In this document: piece by piece, positions 25,181-35,500 of the stretch
Numbering within the stretch: the stretch's first letter is position 1
How the letters are laid out: the number at the start of each line of letters is the position of its first letter
The notes under the pieces: generated by a model
What the model was told of the DNA's origin: nothing
Seen by the model: the letters and a program-made list of their open reading frames with translations, nothing else
Database searches by the model: none
DNA from: Bordetella ansorpii
Lineage (GTDB): Bacteria; Pseudomonadota; Gammaproteobacteria; Burkholderiales; Burkholderiaceae_B
Assembly (NCBI RefSeq): GCF_900078315.1
Contig: NZ_FKBS01000012.1
Location: forward strand, 227,460-291,459
Direction: 5' to 3'
Length of the DNA stretch: 64,000 nucleotides
Translations under genes and position numbers: made by a program

Positions 25181-26050
25181 ATGCCCGATTGCGCACCGCC
25201 GCTCGCCACGATCACCCCGCCCAGCCAGGCGCTGCCGGCGGGCGCCTGCGACACGCATTTCCACGTGTTCGGCCCGGCGCACGTATTCCCGTATGCCAAA
25301 GGCCGTCCCTATACGCCGCCGGATGCGCCGTTCTCCCAGGCGCGGCAGTTGCATCGGCAACTGGGATTCACGCGCGGCGTGATCGTGCATCCGGGCTGCC
25401 ACGGCTACGACCTGGCGCCCACGCTGGATGCGCTGGAGCAAGGGCAGGGCCAATACCGTGCGGTGGCTCTGCTGCCGCCCGAGGTGGACACGGCGCGCAT
25501 CGCCGAACTCGACCGGCTGGGCGTGCGCGGCGTGCGCTACAACTTCGTGGCCCATCTGGCCAATGGCGGATGGGACGAGCTGGCGGCGATGGCGCCGCGC
25601 ATCGCGCCGTTCGGCTGGCACCTGTGCGTGCATTCCGACCAGGCCTCGCTGCCCGGCCTGTTGCCGAAGCTGAAGGCCCTGGGCGTGCCGTTCGTGATCG
25701 ATCACATGGGGCGCGTGGCGGCGAAGCAGGGCGTGGCCAGCGAGGCCTTCCAGGCGCTGCTGGCGCTGCAAGGCCACCCGGGCGCGTGGGTGAAGATCTC
25801 CGGCCTGGACCGCGTGTCCAGCCAGGCTACGCGTCCCTTCGGCGACGGCGAGGCGCTGGTGTCCGCGCTGCTGGACGCGATGCCCGGACAACTGCTGTGG
25901 GGCACCGACTGGCCCCATCCCAACGTGGCGGGCGACATGCCGGACGACGGCGAACTGCTCAACACCTTCCTGCGCCTGTGTCCCGATGACGGGATGCGGC
26001 GCCGCATATTGGTGGACAACCCGCACGCCTTGTACCGCTTCGCGCCGTAG
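25181..26050 (+). CDS. Amidohydrolase-family lactonase (2-pyrone-4,6-dicarboxylate hydrolase-like)
   Basis: A 289-residue TIM-barrel hydrolase with the metal motif DTHFHVFGP at about residues 24-32, LCVHSDQ in the middle, VIDHMGR, and the terminal WGTDWPHPN with the catalytic Asp. This set is characteristic of LigI and sulfomuconolactonase-type lactonases. Such enzymes open a lactone ring made in aromatic or sugar-acid breakdown. It heads the LysR-linked operon containing a carboxymuconolactone decarboxylase-like protein, an SDR, an SMP-30 lactonase and a Bug receptor. The exact lactone is unknown. Confidence 0.85.
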   Translation: MPDCAPPLATITPPSQALPAGACDTHFHVFGPAHVFPYAKGRPYTPPDAPFSQARQLHRQLGFTRGVIVHPGCHGYDLAPTLDALEQGQGQYRAVALLPPEVDTARIAELDRLGVRGVRYNFVAHLANGGWDELAAMAPRIAPFGWHLCVHSDQASLPGLLPKLKALGVPFVIDHMGRVAAKQGVASEAFQALLALQGHPGAWVKISGLDRVSSQATRPFGDGEALVSALLDAMPGQLLWGTDWPHPNVAGDMPDDGELLNTFLRLCPDDGMRRRILVDNPHALYRFAP

Positions 26051-26091
26051 ACCGTGCGGCGGCTTCAATAAAAGATAAAGGAGACCGACTC

Positions 26092-26643
26092 ATGCCCCGT
26101 TTGAATGCGCCCGACGTCGCGCAGATGTCCGAGCACCAGCGCCGTGTGTACGACGCCATCGCCAGCGGCCCGCGTGGCCGTGTGCGTGGGCCCCTGGCGG
26201 TCTGGCTGAATCGTCCCGGGCTGGCCGAGCATGCCCAGGCGCTGGGCCAGTACTGCCGCTACGACTCCAGCCTGGAGCCGCGCCTGTCCGAACTGGCCAT
26301 CCTGACGATGGCGGCCTGGTGGCGTTCGTCCTTCGAATGGTGGGCGCACCATCCCATCGCCTTGAAGGCGGGGCTGGACGCGCGAGTGGCCGAACAGGTC
26401 CGCCTGGGCGACGCGCCGGTCTTCGAGAAAGAGGACGAGTCGGTGGTCTACCGCTTCGTGCAGGCGCTGCTGGAGACGCGGCAGGTGCCCGATGCCCTGT
26501 ACCAGGAAGCGGTGCGGGTGCTGGGCGAGCCGCGCGTGGTGGACCTGGTGGGCATCGCCGGCTACTACACGCTGATCTCGATGACGATCAACGTCTTCGA
26601 GGTGCTGCCGGACGACGGCAGCACGGTGACGTTCGGACGCTGA
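26092..26643 (+). CDS. Carboxymuconolactone decarboxylase/AhpD-like protein
   Basis: A 183-residue helical protein with LAVWLNRPGLAEHAQALGQY, ELAILTMAAWWRSSFEWWAHHP and DEAVRVLG-like segments of the CMD family. It has no CxxC motif, so AhpD-type disulfide chemistry is unlikely. It is a second, different CMD paralogue besides the one at 21737. It sits 41 bases after the lactonase gene with AAAGGAG upstream of its start, in the LysR-linked operon. Reaction unknown; decarboxylation or a dehydration-type step is possible. Confidence 0.82.
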   Translation: MPRLNAPDVAQMSEHQRRVYDAIASGPRGRVRGPLAVWLNRPGLAEHAQALGQYCRYDSSLEPRLSELAILTMAAWWRSSFEWWAHHPIALKAGLDARVAEQVRLGDAPVFEKEDESVVYRFVQALLETRQVPDALYQEAVRVLGEPRVVDLVGIAGYYTLISMTINVFEVLPDDGSTVTFGR

Positions 26644-26703
26644 GTCCGAAGCAGGGCGTCGGCGATGCGCCGGCGATACGAACGATAACGAGGAGCACAC
26701 ATC

Positions 26704-27487
26704 ATGACGGGCCGTTTGCAGGGCAAGGTGGCGATCATCACCGGCGCGGGCAGCGTGGGGCCGGGCTGGGGCAATGGCCGGGCCATCGCCTATCGTTTCG
26801 CGCAAGAGGGCGCGAAGATCTTCGCGGTGGACATGAACCCCGACGCCATGGAAGAGACCGTGGCGCGCGTGCGCGAGGCGGGCGGCGAGATACGGACCTG
26901 GCGGGCGGACGTCACGTCCTCCGATGCCGTGCGCGATCTGGTGCAGGCCTGCGTGGACGCCTGGGGCCGTGTCGACATCCTGGTCAACAACGTGGGCGGG
27001 TCGCGCAAGGGCGGCCCGGTCGGCCTGGACGAAGCCGCCTGGAACCAGCAGATCGACTTCAACCTGAAAAGCGTCTACCTGGGCTGCCGCCACGTGCTGC
27101 CCCTGATGGAAGCACAGGGCGGCGGGGCCATCGTCAACATCGCGTCGACGTCGGGCATCCGCTGGACCGGCTCGGCGCAGGTGGGCTATGCCAGCGCCAA
27201 GGCGGGCGTGATCCAGTTGTCGCGCGTGGTGGCGCTGGAATACGCCAAGAAGAACATCCGCTGCAACACGGTGATCCCGGGGCAGATGCACACGCCCATG
27301 GTCGAGGTGCGGCTGGCCGGCCAGCGTGCCGGCGGCGACGTCGAGACCTTGCTGGCGCAGCGCCAGGCGCGCATACCGCTGCCCTTCATGGGCGACGGCA
27401 TGGATACCGCGAATGCCGCGCTGTTCCTGGCCTCGGACGAGGCGCGCTTCATCACCGCCACCGAGATCGTCGTCGATGGAGGCATGA

Positions 27488-27504
<17 letters not shown>
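26704..27504 (+). CDS. Short-chain dehydrogenase/reductase
   Basis: A 266-residue SDR. The NAD motif is unusual, with a glycine-rich insertion (TGAGSVGPGWGNGRAIA). The rest is typical: VNNVGG, NIASTSGIRWTGSAQVGYASAK with catalytic Ser-Tyr-Lys, and TEIVVDGGMSA at the end. It lies in the LysR-linked operon; its last 17 bases overlap the start of the SMP-30 gene, showing coupling. A polyol or hydroxy-acid substrate fits with the two lactonases, but this is inference. Confidence 0.88.
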
Positions 27505-28441
<937 letters not shown>

Positions 28442-28486
28442 TGCGCGCGCGCATCCATCAATAAGTAAACAAAGAGGAGAGAAACC

Positions 28487-29449
28487 ATGCATAAGCGAAT
28501 GTTGAAGTGCCTGGCGGCAGGACTGCTGAGCCTGGCCGGCCTGGCCGGCGCGCAGGCGCAGACCCCCACCAGCCTGGTGGTGGCGTTCCCGGCGGGCGGC
28601 CCGGCCGATTCGCTGGCGCGCATCGTGGCGCAGCAGCTGGAGAAGGCGCTGAAGCACCCCGTGCTGGTCGAGAACAAGCCCGGCGGCAACGGCGCCATCG
28701 CCGCGACCTACGTGGGCCGCGCGCGTCCCGATGGGCAGACGCTGTTCCTGAGTTCCGTGGGCGCCATCTCGATCAATCCCGGCCTGTATCCCAAGCTGAT
28801 CTACGATCCCATCAAGGATTTCGCGCCGATCTCGCTGCTGGTGTCGGTGCCCGAGGTGCTGATCGTGGGCGAGAGCAGCCCGATCAAGACCGCCAAGGAC
28901 TTCGTGGCCCGCGCCAAGAGCGACGGCCTGTCGATGGCCTCGTCAGGCGTGGGCAGCATGCCGCACATGGCCATCGTGCAGTTGAAGAAGGCCACGGGCG
29001 CCAACCAGATCCTGCACGTGCCGTACAAGGGCGCCGCGCCCGCCATCACCGACACCATCGGCGGGCAGGTGGCCGGTTTCATCGGCGACGTGTCGGGCCT
29101 GATGCCGCAGATCAAGGCGGGCAAGGCGCGCGCGCTGGCGATTGCCGCGCCGCAGCGCTCGGGGGTGTTGCCCGAGGTGCCGACTTTCGACGAACTGGGC
29201 ATTGCCAATGTGTACGCCAACAACTGGTATGGCTTGTTCGCGCCCAAGGGCACGCCGCCCGAGAAGATCGCTGAGTTGAACAGGATGGTGGCCACGCTGA
29301 TGGCCTCGCCCGAGATGAAGGCCTATGCCCAGGCCACGGGCGTGGAGCTTTCGCCGACGACGCCGGAGAAGTTCGCCGAGATCGTGCGGGACGACATGAA
29401 GAAGTGGGGCGAGTTGAGCAAGGCGGAAGGCATACAGATGGAAAACTGA
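28487..29449 (+). CDS. Bug/TctC-family periplasmic solute-binding receptor
   Basis: A 320-residue receptor with signal peptide (MHKRMLKCLAAGLLSLAGLA, then GAQAQ), then TPTSLVVAFPAGGPADSLARIVAQQ, VENKPGGNGAIAATYVG, ASSGVGSMPHMA and LHVPYKGAAPAITDTIGGQV. GAGGAGAG lies just before the start. It closes the LysR-linked lactone operon and should bind that pathway's organic acid in the periplasm. A strong hairpin follows 33 bases after its stop. Confidence 0.92.
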   Translation: MHKRMLKCLAAGLLSLAGLAGAQAQTPTSLVVAFPAGGPADSLARIVAQQLEKALKHPVLVENKPGGNGAIAATYVGRARPDGQTLFLSSVGAISINPGLYPKLIYDPIKDFAPISLLVSVPEVLIVGESSPIKTAKDFVARAKSDGLSMASSGVGSMPHMAIVQLKKATGANQILHVPYKGAAPAITDTIGGQVAGFIGDVSGLMPQIKAGKARALAIAAPQRSGVLPEVPTFDELGIANVYANNWYGLFAPKGTPPEKIAELNRMVATLMASPEMKAYAQATGVELSPTTPEKFAEIVRDDMKKWGELSKAEGIQMEN

Positions 29450-29481
29450 GATCCGGCGTGACCGGATGACGACAAACATGC

Positions 29482-29511
29482 GCATACGGGCTCCTCGGGG
29501 AGCCCGTATGC
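29482..29511. terminator. 13-bp perfect hairpin after the Bug gene
   Basis: GCATACGGGCTCC (29482-29494), loop TCGG, GGAGCCCGTATGC (29499-29511): a perfect 13-base stem. It ends the catabolic operon just before the NRPS region. No T-run follows, so it may act as a 3' stabiliser or a Rho-assisted stop rather than a classic intrinsic terminator. Confidence 0.65.
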
Positions 29512-29591
29512 TTGGTCGGGCAGGTGCGCCCACCGATGGCGGGACAATTCCGTGTGTATGAACGAAAATTCAGGCACTGCGTTGGCGCGTG

Positions 29592-29621
29592 GCGAGCGGG
29601 TTAAATTGCGAGCGGGTTAAA
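29592..29621. repeat. Direct repeat GCGAGCGGGTTAAA x2, period 16
   Basis: Exact 14-base copies at 29592-29605 and 29608-29621. They lie in the 301-base gap (29450-29750) before the phosphopantetheinyl transferase gene, at the point where base composition changes to AT-rich (about 29620-29740). A period of 16 bases could place two regulator subunits along the helix. The rest of the gap holds the upstream hairpin and AT-rich sequence without a clear promoter. Confidence 0.5.
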
Positions 29622-29750
29622 AAGCGGTTTCTCTTTTCCTGAAAAACTGCGTCGTCTGTTTTAATGTGTCCCTCTAAATGCCGAATTCGATTTTCTTCGC
29701 TTTTCCAATTGAAAGAATAAATTTCCGAATCGGCCGGCAAGGCAATACTC

Positions 29751-30491
29751 GTGCTTGATGCCTTGAGAAACCCGCTGGCCTTGCCCTCGTGGGTCAGTAT
29801 GTCCGCGCTGCCGATTGCGCCCCAGCGTATTGCCCAGGCCCTCCAGACGCTTTGCCCGCAGGCCGGCGCCACGCTGGCCGGGATGACGGCCAGCATGGCC
29901 GACAAGCGCCGCAACGAGTTCATGGCGGGACGCCTGTGCGCGGCCCAGGCCTTGCTCGATGCCGGAGCGCCGGCCTCGGCGCTGCCGGCGGATCGCATCC
30001 TGCGCATCGATGAGCGCTTACCCGTTTGGCCGGCGGGATGGCGGGGCAGCATCAGCCATGCCAGGCACTGGGCGGTGGCTGCGGTGGCCGGGACGACCCA
30101 TTGTGCGGCCCTGGGCCTGGATCTGCAGGACTTGATCGATACGCACACGATGGCCGACGTACAGTCCATGATCGCCACCGAAGACGAGTGCCGGCGACTG
30201 GCGCCCTGGGGCGGCAGGCAGCATGGCCTGACCTTGCTGTTCTCGGCCAAGGAGGCCTTGTACAAGGCCCTGTATCCGCGCCTTCGCGCGTTCCAGGAGT
30301 TCGACGCGGCCGAACTGACCGACGCGGGGCCCGCCGCCATCACCCTGACCTTGACGCGCGATTGGGACCGACGGGACTGGCGGGCAGGGCGCTCCGTCGC
30401 CGTGCGCTACGCCTGGGCAGACCGCCAGGTATTGACCGTATGCTGCGTGGCGGCCGGCGCGTGGGCAGGCGAGCAACCGTCCGGTCTTTGA
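29751..30491 (+). CDS. 4'-phosphopantetheinyl transferase, Sfp/EntD type
   Basis: A 246-residue enzyme with RRNEFMAGR (residues 53-61), GSISHA (99-104), LGLDLQD (121-127) and FSAKEALYK (164-172), in the order of EntD-like transferases. Asp124 and Glu168 are the usual Mg ligands; the third position, normally Glu in GxDxE, is Gln126. It attaches phosphopantetheine to the Ser of carrier proteins, and here would activate the ACP and PCP domains of the adjacent NRPS-PKS. The start is a GTG at 29751, chosen because residues upstream of the next ATG (29799) match the family N-terminus (LPSWVS). It is the first gene of the cluster region on this strand. Confidence 0.88.
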   Translation: MLDALRNPLALPSWVSMSALPIAPQRIAQALQTLCPQAGATLAGMTASMADKRRNEFMAGRLCAAQALLDAGAPASALPADRILRIDERLPVWPAGWRGSISHARHWAVAAVAGTTHCAALGLDLQDLIDTHTMADVQSMIATEDECRRLAPWGGRQHGLTLLFSAKEALYKALYPRLRAFQEFDAAELTDAGPAAITLTLTRDWDRRDWRAGRSVAVRYAWADRQVLTVCCVAAGAWAGEQPSGL

Positions 30492-30542
30492 CCCTGCTGG
30501 CAACTCGATATCTTTCCCCGATCCGCCATCGAGGGTTATTAT

Positions 30543-30570
30543 CTTTGGCGATCTTCGACTTTCGCCAAGG
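30543..30570. promoter_or_regulatory. Inverted repeat CTTTGGCGA-N10-TCGCCAAGG in the sigma-factor upstream region
   Basis: Nine-base arms at 30543-30551 and 30562-30570 pair fully with one G-T pair. They lie 52 bases after the transferase stop and 225 bases before the sigma-factor start. It could terminate transferase transcription or be an operator for the cluster. The 303-base gap 30492-30794 is AT-richer than its flanks. Confidence 0.45.
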
Positions 30571-30723
30571 TGCGGATTTCGTTTACAGGTGCAATGACAC
30601 ATCGCAGATTCGGTAATTCGATGGTCATTCTCCTCGGTTAATTTCTCTCGGCCGTTCCTGCATTTGCGGGGCGGTTTCCCCGCTGACTTTTCCTGGCCCG
30701 CTCCATGCGCACGCGTCCCCCCT

Positions 30724-30750
30724 GTAGATAGTTTCATCACTGAAAACTAC
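30724..30750. promoter_or_regulatory. Imperfect inverted repeat TAGTTTC/GAAAACTA before the sigma-factor gene
   Basis: TAGTTTC (30729-30735) pairs with GAAAACTA (30742-30749) with one bulge, centred about 57 bases before the sigma-factor start. This is a promoter-proximal position. No convincing Fur box was found in this gap. Confidence 0.35.
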
Positions 30751-30794
30751 GTAACGGCGTGGTGTGCCCAGCCGTTGCCAGGGAGGCTGTTGTC

Positions 30795-31319
30795 ATGGTG
30801 AGGACCGCTGTACAGCGGGAGCTCGTGTCCATTTATTTGGCCAATCGTTCCCATCTCTATCGCATTGCCTACGGCATCGTACGCCGGCCGGAGTGCGCCG
30901 AGGACATCGTCCAGGATTCGTACCTGCGCGTGGCCGAACTTTCCCCCGTTGCCGTCGTGAAGCAGCCCTTGCACTACTGCTGCCAGGTCGTGCGCAACCT
31001 GGCGCTGGACTATTGCCGGCGCCAGAAGCTCGAACGCATGTATTGCGAGTTCGACGAGCATGCCGAAGCCGCCCTGAGCTATCCCTCGCTGGACATGCCG
31101 CACCGCAATGTCGAGAACACCTCGGTGCTGATGGCCGTGGACAGCGCGCTGTCGCGGCTGCCCGAACGCACCCGCAAGGTGTTCGAGATGTACCGCATCG
31201 AAGGCAAGACGCAGCGTCAGATCGCTGCCGACACGGGGCGCGCGCTCGGCCTGATCAACGCCCTGATCGCCGATGCGGACCGCTCGCTGGACGGCTGCCG
31301 CCAACTGATGGCCAGGTAG
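30795..31319 (+). CDS. ECF sigma factor, FecI/PvdS-like (iron-starvation type)
   Basis: A 174-residue ECF sigma-70 protein. Region 2 includes YLANRSHLYRIAYGIVRRPECAEDIVQDSYLRV, given here as two parts: NRSHLYRIAYGIVRRPECAE and DIVQDSYLRV. Region 4 includes LSRLPERTRKVFEMYRIEGKTQRQIA. ATG at 30795 with GGAGG 8 bases upstream. No FecR-type anti-sigma gene is adjacent, which is the situation of stand-alone iron-starvation sigma factors such as PvdS that drive siderophore genes. It precedes the MbtH, thioesterase and NRPS genes and probably directs their transcription when iron is scarce; the target promoters are inferred. Confidence 0.88.
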   Translation: MVRTAVQRELVSIYLANRSHLYRIAYGIVRRPECAEDIVQDSYLRVAELSPVAVVKQPLHYCCQVVRNLALDYCRRQKLERMYCEFDEHAEAALSYPSLDMPHRNVENTSVLMAVDSALSRLPERTRKVFEMYRIEGKTQRQIAADTGRALGLINALIADADRSLDGCRQLMAR

Positions 31320-31456
31320 TGTCCGGGCCATGGGCGCTGCCGCGCGCCGGGACTGAACACATCGCGCACTGATTCGTCATCCTCAGCAAGCCCGCGTGTC
31401 CTTCTGGCGTGTTGCCGCAGGAGCGCGTCGGGCATGCCTATGAGGATGACCCCGCC

Positions 31457-31699
31457 ATGTCCACCAGTTGCTTCGACCGCGAAGACGAGATCTTCATCGT
31501 GCTGGTCAATCACGAGGAACAGTATTCGATCTGGCCCCACTGGAAGGCGGTGCCGGGCGGATGGAACGCCGTCGACGGCGTCAAGGGCGACAAGAAGACC
31601 GTGCTGGAATTCGTCGAGCGCACCTGGACCGACATGCGCCCGAAGTCGCTGCGCGACTGGATGGCCGGGCAGGCCGCGCCCGCCGGCACGGCGGACTGA
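31457..31699 (+). CDS. MbtH-like protein
   Basis: An 80-residue protein with the full signature: NHEEQYSIWPHWKAVPGGW and TWTDMRPKSLRDWM, including the paired Trp residues. ATG at 31457 with GAGG 11 bases upstream. MbtH proteins bind the adenylation domains of NRPSs and are needed for their folding or activity. It lies between the sigma factor and the type II thioesterase, in the usual order for siderophore NRPS clusters, and should serve the A domains encoded from 36 kb onward. Confidence 0.95.
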   Translation: MSTSCFDREDEIFIVLVNHEEQYSIWPHWKAVPGGWNAVDGVKGDKKTVLEFVERTWTDMRPKSLRDWMAGQAAPAGTAD

Positions 31700-31703
31700 T
31701 CCC

Positions 31704-32447
31704 GTGACGCAGACCGTCACGCTGTTGTGCCTGCCGTGCGCGGGCGCCAGCGCGGTGATGTACATGCGCTGGCGGCGCCTGTTGCCGGCCTGGCTGCGGC
31801 TGGTTCCCGTCGAATTGCCGGGTCGTGGCGCGCGGCTGGCGCAGGCGCCGGCGCGCGATTTCTCCGCCCTGGTCGAGCAGGTCGCACGCGAGCAGGCCGG
31901 CGAAATGCAGGGCGACTATGCCTTGTTCGGCCACAGCATGGGTGCGCTGCTGGCCTACGGGCTGGCCAGGCGGCAAGCCGAACGGGGCGGGCCGATGCCC
32001 TTGGCGCTGCTGGCCTCGGCCAGCCCGGCGCCAGGACGGCGCGACCCGGCGCGCTATGCGGATCTGCAAGGCGATGCCGCACTGATCGCCGACTTGCGCA
32101 AGCAGGGCGGCACGCCTCAGGAACTGTTCGACAGCCCGGAACTGCTGCGCCTGACCCTGGATGTGCTGGCGGCCGACTACGACGTGTGCCGCAGCTTCCA
32201 GGATGACGGCGCGCGGGCCTTGCCCGTGCCCGTACATGCCCTGGCGGGACGCGATGACGACATCGAGGCGCACCGGATCGAGGGATGGCCGGCGCTGGGT
32301 CAGCCGGGATCGACCATCGACTGGTTCGACGGTCATCACTTTTTCATACGCCAGAACGAGGCGGCGGTGCTGCGGTGCGTGGAGGATCGCCTGGCCGCGG
32401 TGCGCCCGTTCCGCCAGGCGGCGCTGCCGGGCTGTGCGCGGGCGTAG
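31704..32447 (+). CDS. Type II (external) thioesterase
   Basis: A 247-residue alpha/beta hydrolase starting from GTG, 4 bases after the MbtH stop. The family start LLCLPCAGASAVMYMRW, the nucleophile in FGHSMGA (Ser78), and the active-site His in GHHFF (His211) are present. Type II thioesterases clear misprimed or stalled acyl groups from carrier proteins of NRPS and PKS lines; they do not release the final product. It is close to the GrsT/RifR type. Its place between mbtH and the first synthetase gene supports that role. Confidence 0.92.
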   Translation: MTQTVTLLCLPCAGASAVMYMRWRRLLPAWLRLVPVELPGRGARLAQAPARDFSALVEQVAREQAGEMQGDYALFGHSMGALLAYGLARRQAERGGPMPLALLASASPAPGRRDPARYADLQGDAALIADLRKQGGTPQELFDSPELLRLTLDVLAADYDVCRSFQDDGARALPVPVHALAGRDDDIEAHRIEGWPALGQPGSTIDWFDGHHFFIRQNEAAVLRCVEDRLAAVRPFRQAALPGCARA

Positions 32448-32509
32448 CCACGCGCGGATGTAGAGACGGGTGCGCGGGTGCCGCGCGCCGACCACGCAGG
32501 GAGATCGGA

Positions 32510-35500
32510 ATGGCGGGCGAGAAGGGGCTGGCGGGCCGGGAGCGGGACGGGGCGGCGGACATCGTGTCGCATCTGCGCGGGTTGGCCGATGCGCGGGGCG
32601 ACGAGCCGTGGCTGACCGTGGTGGGCGCGGCGCCGCAAGGCCGCCGTGCCGACGTGCTGACCTACGGGCAGCTGGACGCGCGCGTGCGGGCCCTGGCCGC
32701 GGTGCTGCAACGGGATCATGACCGCGGCGCGCGCGCGCTGGTGATGCTGGACAACGACGAGCACTACGTCATCAGCATGCTGGCGTGCTTCTATGCCGGC
32801 GTCGTCGCGGTGCCGGTGTTTCCGCCCGAGCCCAATCGCCCGCAGCCGATGATGCGCCTGCGCGAAATCGCGCTGGACGCGCAGGCCGCCTGCATCCTGA
32901 CCCTGGCGCATTGGCGCGACGCATTGCGCGAGGGCGCGCAGGAATTCGAGGAGGCGCGCCTGCTGGCGGTCGACGAGGTCGACGCCAGCGAGGCCGAGAC
33001 CTGGCATCCGTTCGCGCCGTCGCCTTCCGATATCGCATTCCTGCAATACACCTCGGGATCGACCGCCGCGCCCAAGGGGGTGATGGTGTCGCACGGCAAT
33101 CTGATCGCCAATGCCCGGGCCATCATCGCCAGCATGGGCATCACGCCGGCCGACCGGATGTTGACCTGGACGCCGCTCTACCACGACATGGGGCTGATCG
33201 GCGGCCTGCTGCAGCCCTTGTACGCCACCACGCCGCTGGTGCTGATCTCGCCGCGCTATTTCCTGGAAAGTCCCGTGCGCTGGCTGGCGCTGGTGCACGA
33301 GTTCCGCAGCACCATCAGCGGCGGTCCGGACTTCGCGTACCGGCTGTGCGTGGACCGTGTCAGCGACACCCAGTTGCGCGGCCTGGACCTGTCCTGCTGG
33401 CGGGTGGCCTATACCGGCGCCGAACCGGTGCGCGCGGATACCTGCCGGGCATTCTCCCGGCGCGTGGCGGCGGCCGGGTTCTCGCCGGCCGCGATCTATC
33501 CCTGCTATGGCCTGGCCGAATCCACCTTGCTGGCCACCGGCGGGCGGCGGGGCGACGGCATGCGCAGCACGCGTTTCCACAGCGCCGACATGGCGGCCGG
33601 CCAGGCGCGCGCGCTGCAGGAGCCGGACGGCGCCGAGGCCATGGAGCTGGTCGATTGCGGCGTGGCGGCGGATGGTCACGAGATCGGAATTTTCGACGGC
33701 GCCGCCGCGCGGCCCCTGAAGGCAGGCGAGGTCGGCGAGATCTGGATATACGGCCCGAGCGTGGCCTGCGGTTATTGGAACCGGCCCGACGCCTCGCGCG
33801 AGACGTTCGTCGGCGAACCGGGCCGCCGCTGGCTGCGCACCGGCGACCTGGGCTTCCTGCGCGAAGGGCGGCTCTACATCACGGGCCGCCAGAAGGACCT
33901 GATCATCGTCAATGGCCACAATCTCTACCCGCAGGACATCGAGCGGGTCGTGGAGCAGGGCGTGGCGGGCGCGCGGCCGGGCCGGGTCGCGGCCTTCGCG
34001 GTGCACGGCGCCTCGGGCCAGGATGAAGGCGTGGGCGTGGCGCTGGAGGTATCGCGCAAAGAACGCAAGCAGACGAGCGTCGCGCAGGTGGTCGAGGCCG
34101 CCATCACGGCGGTGGGCGCGGCGTTCGGCCATGCGCCCGAGGTGGTCGTGCTGCTGGAACCCGGCGCCTTGCCCAAGACGTCCAGCGGCAAGCTGCAACG
34201 CCAGGCGTGCCGGCAGGGCTGGGCCAGGCGCACGCTGGACGCCTATGGCGCCTACGCGCATGGCCGCTACGTGCTGGGCGAGGACGCCAATGCCAATGCC
34301 GATGCCGGCGACGCGGCGCCGCGGACGGATACCGAGCGCGCCCTGTGCGAGGTGTGGCGGCAGGCACTGGACCTGTCCGCCACGCCGCCGCGCGATGCGC
34401 ATTTCTTTGCCGCGGGCGGCGACTCCCTGGCGGCGACCCGGCTGGCCGCCTTGATCCGCCGGCAGTGGGGGTTCGCGTGCTCGGCACAGGACATCCTGGC
34501 GCAGCCGCGCCTGCACGCGCTGGCCGGATGGATCGCGGGCCAGGCGGATGCGCCGGCGCCGCAGGTCGACGGGCCCGCGCCGCGGGACCGCGGCCAGCAG
34601 GCGCTGGCTCAACCGGTGTCGCACGCCCAGGAGAGCCAATGGTTTCTGTGGCAACTGGATCCCGGCGGCGCCGCCTACCACGTGTGCGCGGCGCTGCATC
34701 TGTCGCGCCGGCCCGACCGCGCGGCTCTGGAAACCGCGCTGGCCGCGCTGCGCGAACGGCACGCGGTGCTGCGTACCGTCTACGATGTGACGCCCGAGGG
34801 CGCGGTGACGCAGCGCGTCACGCCGGCGCAAGGCCCGGTGGCGTCGTGGATATCGGCCAACGATGGCCTGGACGCGGCCTTGCGCCGCTTCAGCCATGCG
34901 CCGTTCGACCTGCGGCAGGGGCCGCTGCTGCGCGCAGCGGTGATCACCGAAGAAGACGCGCCCGATTGCGTGCTGGCCATCGCCTTGCATCACATTGCGG
35001 CGGACGCGGTCTCCATGGCGCTGCTGCTGCGCGAATGGGCCCAGGCCTATGCGCACGCCGCCGCAGGCCAGGCGGACCCGGCCAGCGCGCCGGCCTTGCA
35101 GTACGCGGATTTCGCGGCGTGGCAGCGCGGGCAGTCTCAAACGGCGGCGTTCGCACGGCAACTGGCATGGTGGCGCGATCGGCTGGGCGAGCGTCATCCG
35201 GTGCTGGCCTTGCCCCTGGACCGGCCGCGCACCGATGCCGCGCGGCATCCCGCGGGGCATTTCCGGCTGACGGTGGATGCGGCGCTGGGCGCGAGACTGC
35301 AGCAGGTGGCGGCCGGGCAGGGCGCTTCGCTGTTCATGCTGTTGCTGGCCGCCTTCCACGCCCTGTTGCACCGCTATACCGGCCAGGAGGACGTACGCGT
35401 CGGCGTGCCCATGGCGCAGCGCACGGCGCCGGGTACGCAGGACATGGTGGGGCTGTTCGTCAATACGGTCGTCATGCGCGCCACGGTGCGCGGACGCCTG

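Noticed and set aside
30600-30640. GGTAATTCGATGGTCATTC as a Fur box before the sigma-factor gene.
   Set aside because: Fewer than half the positions match the 19-base GATAAT-type consensus; only the first hexamer is good.
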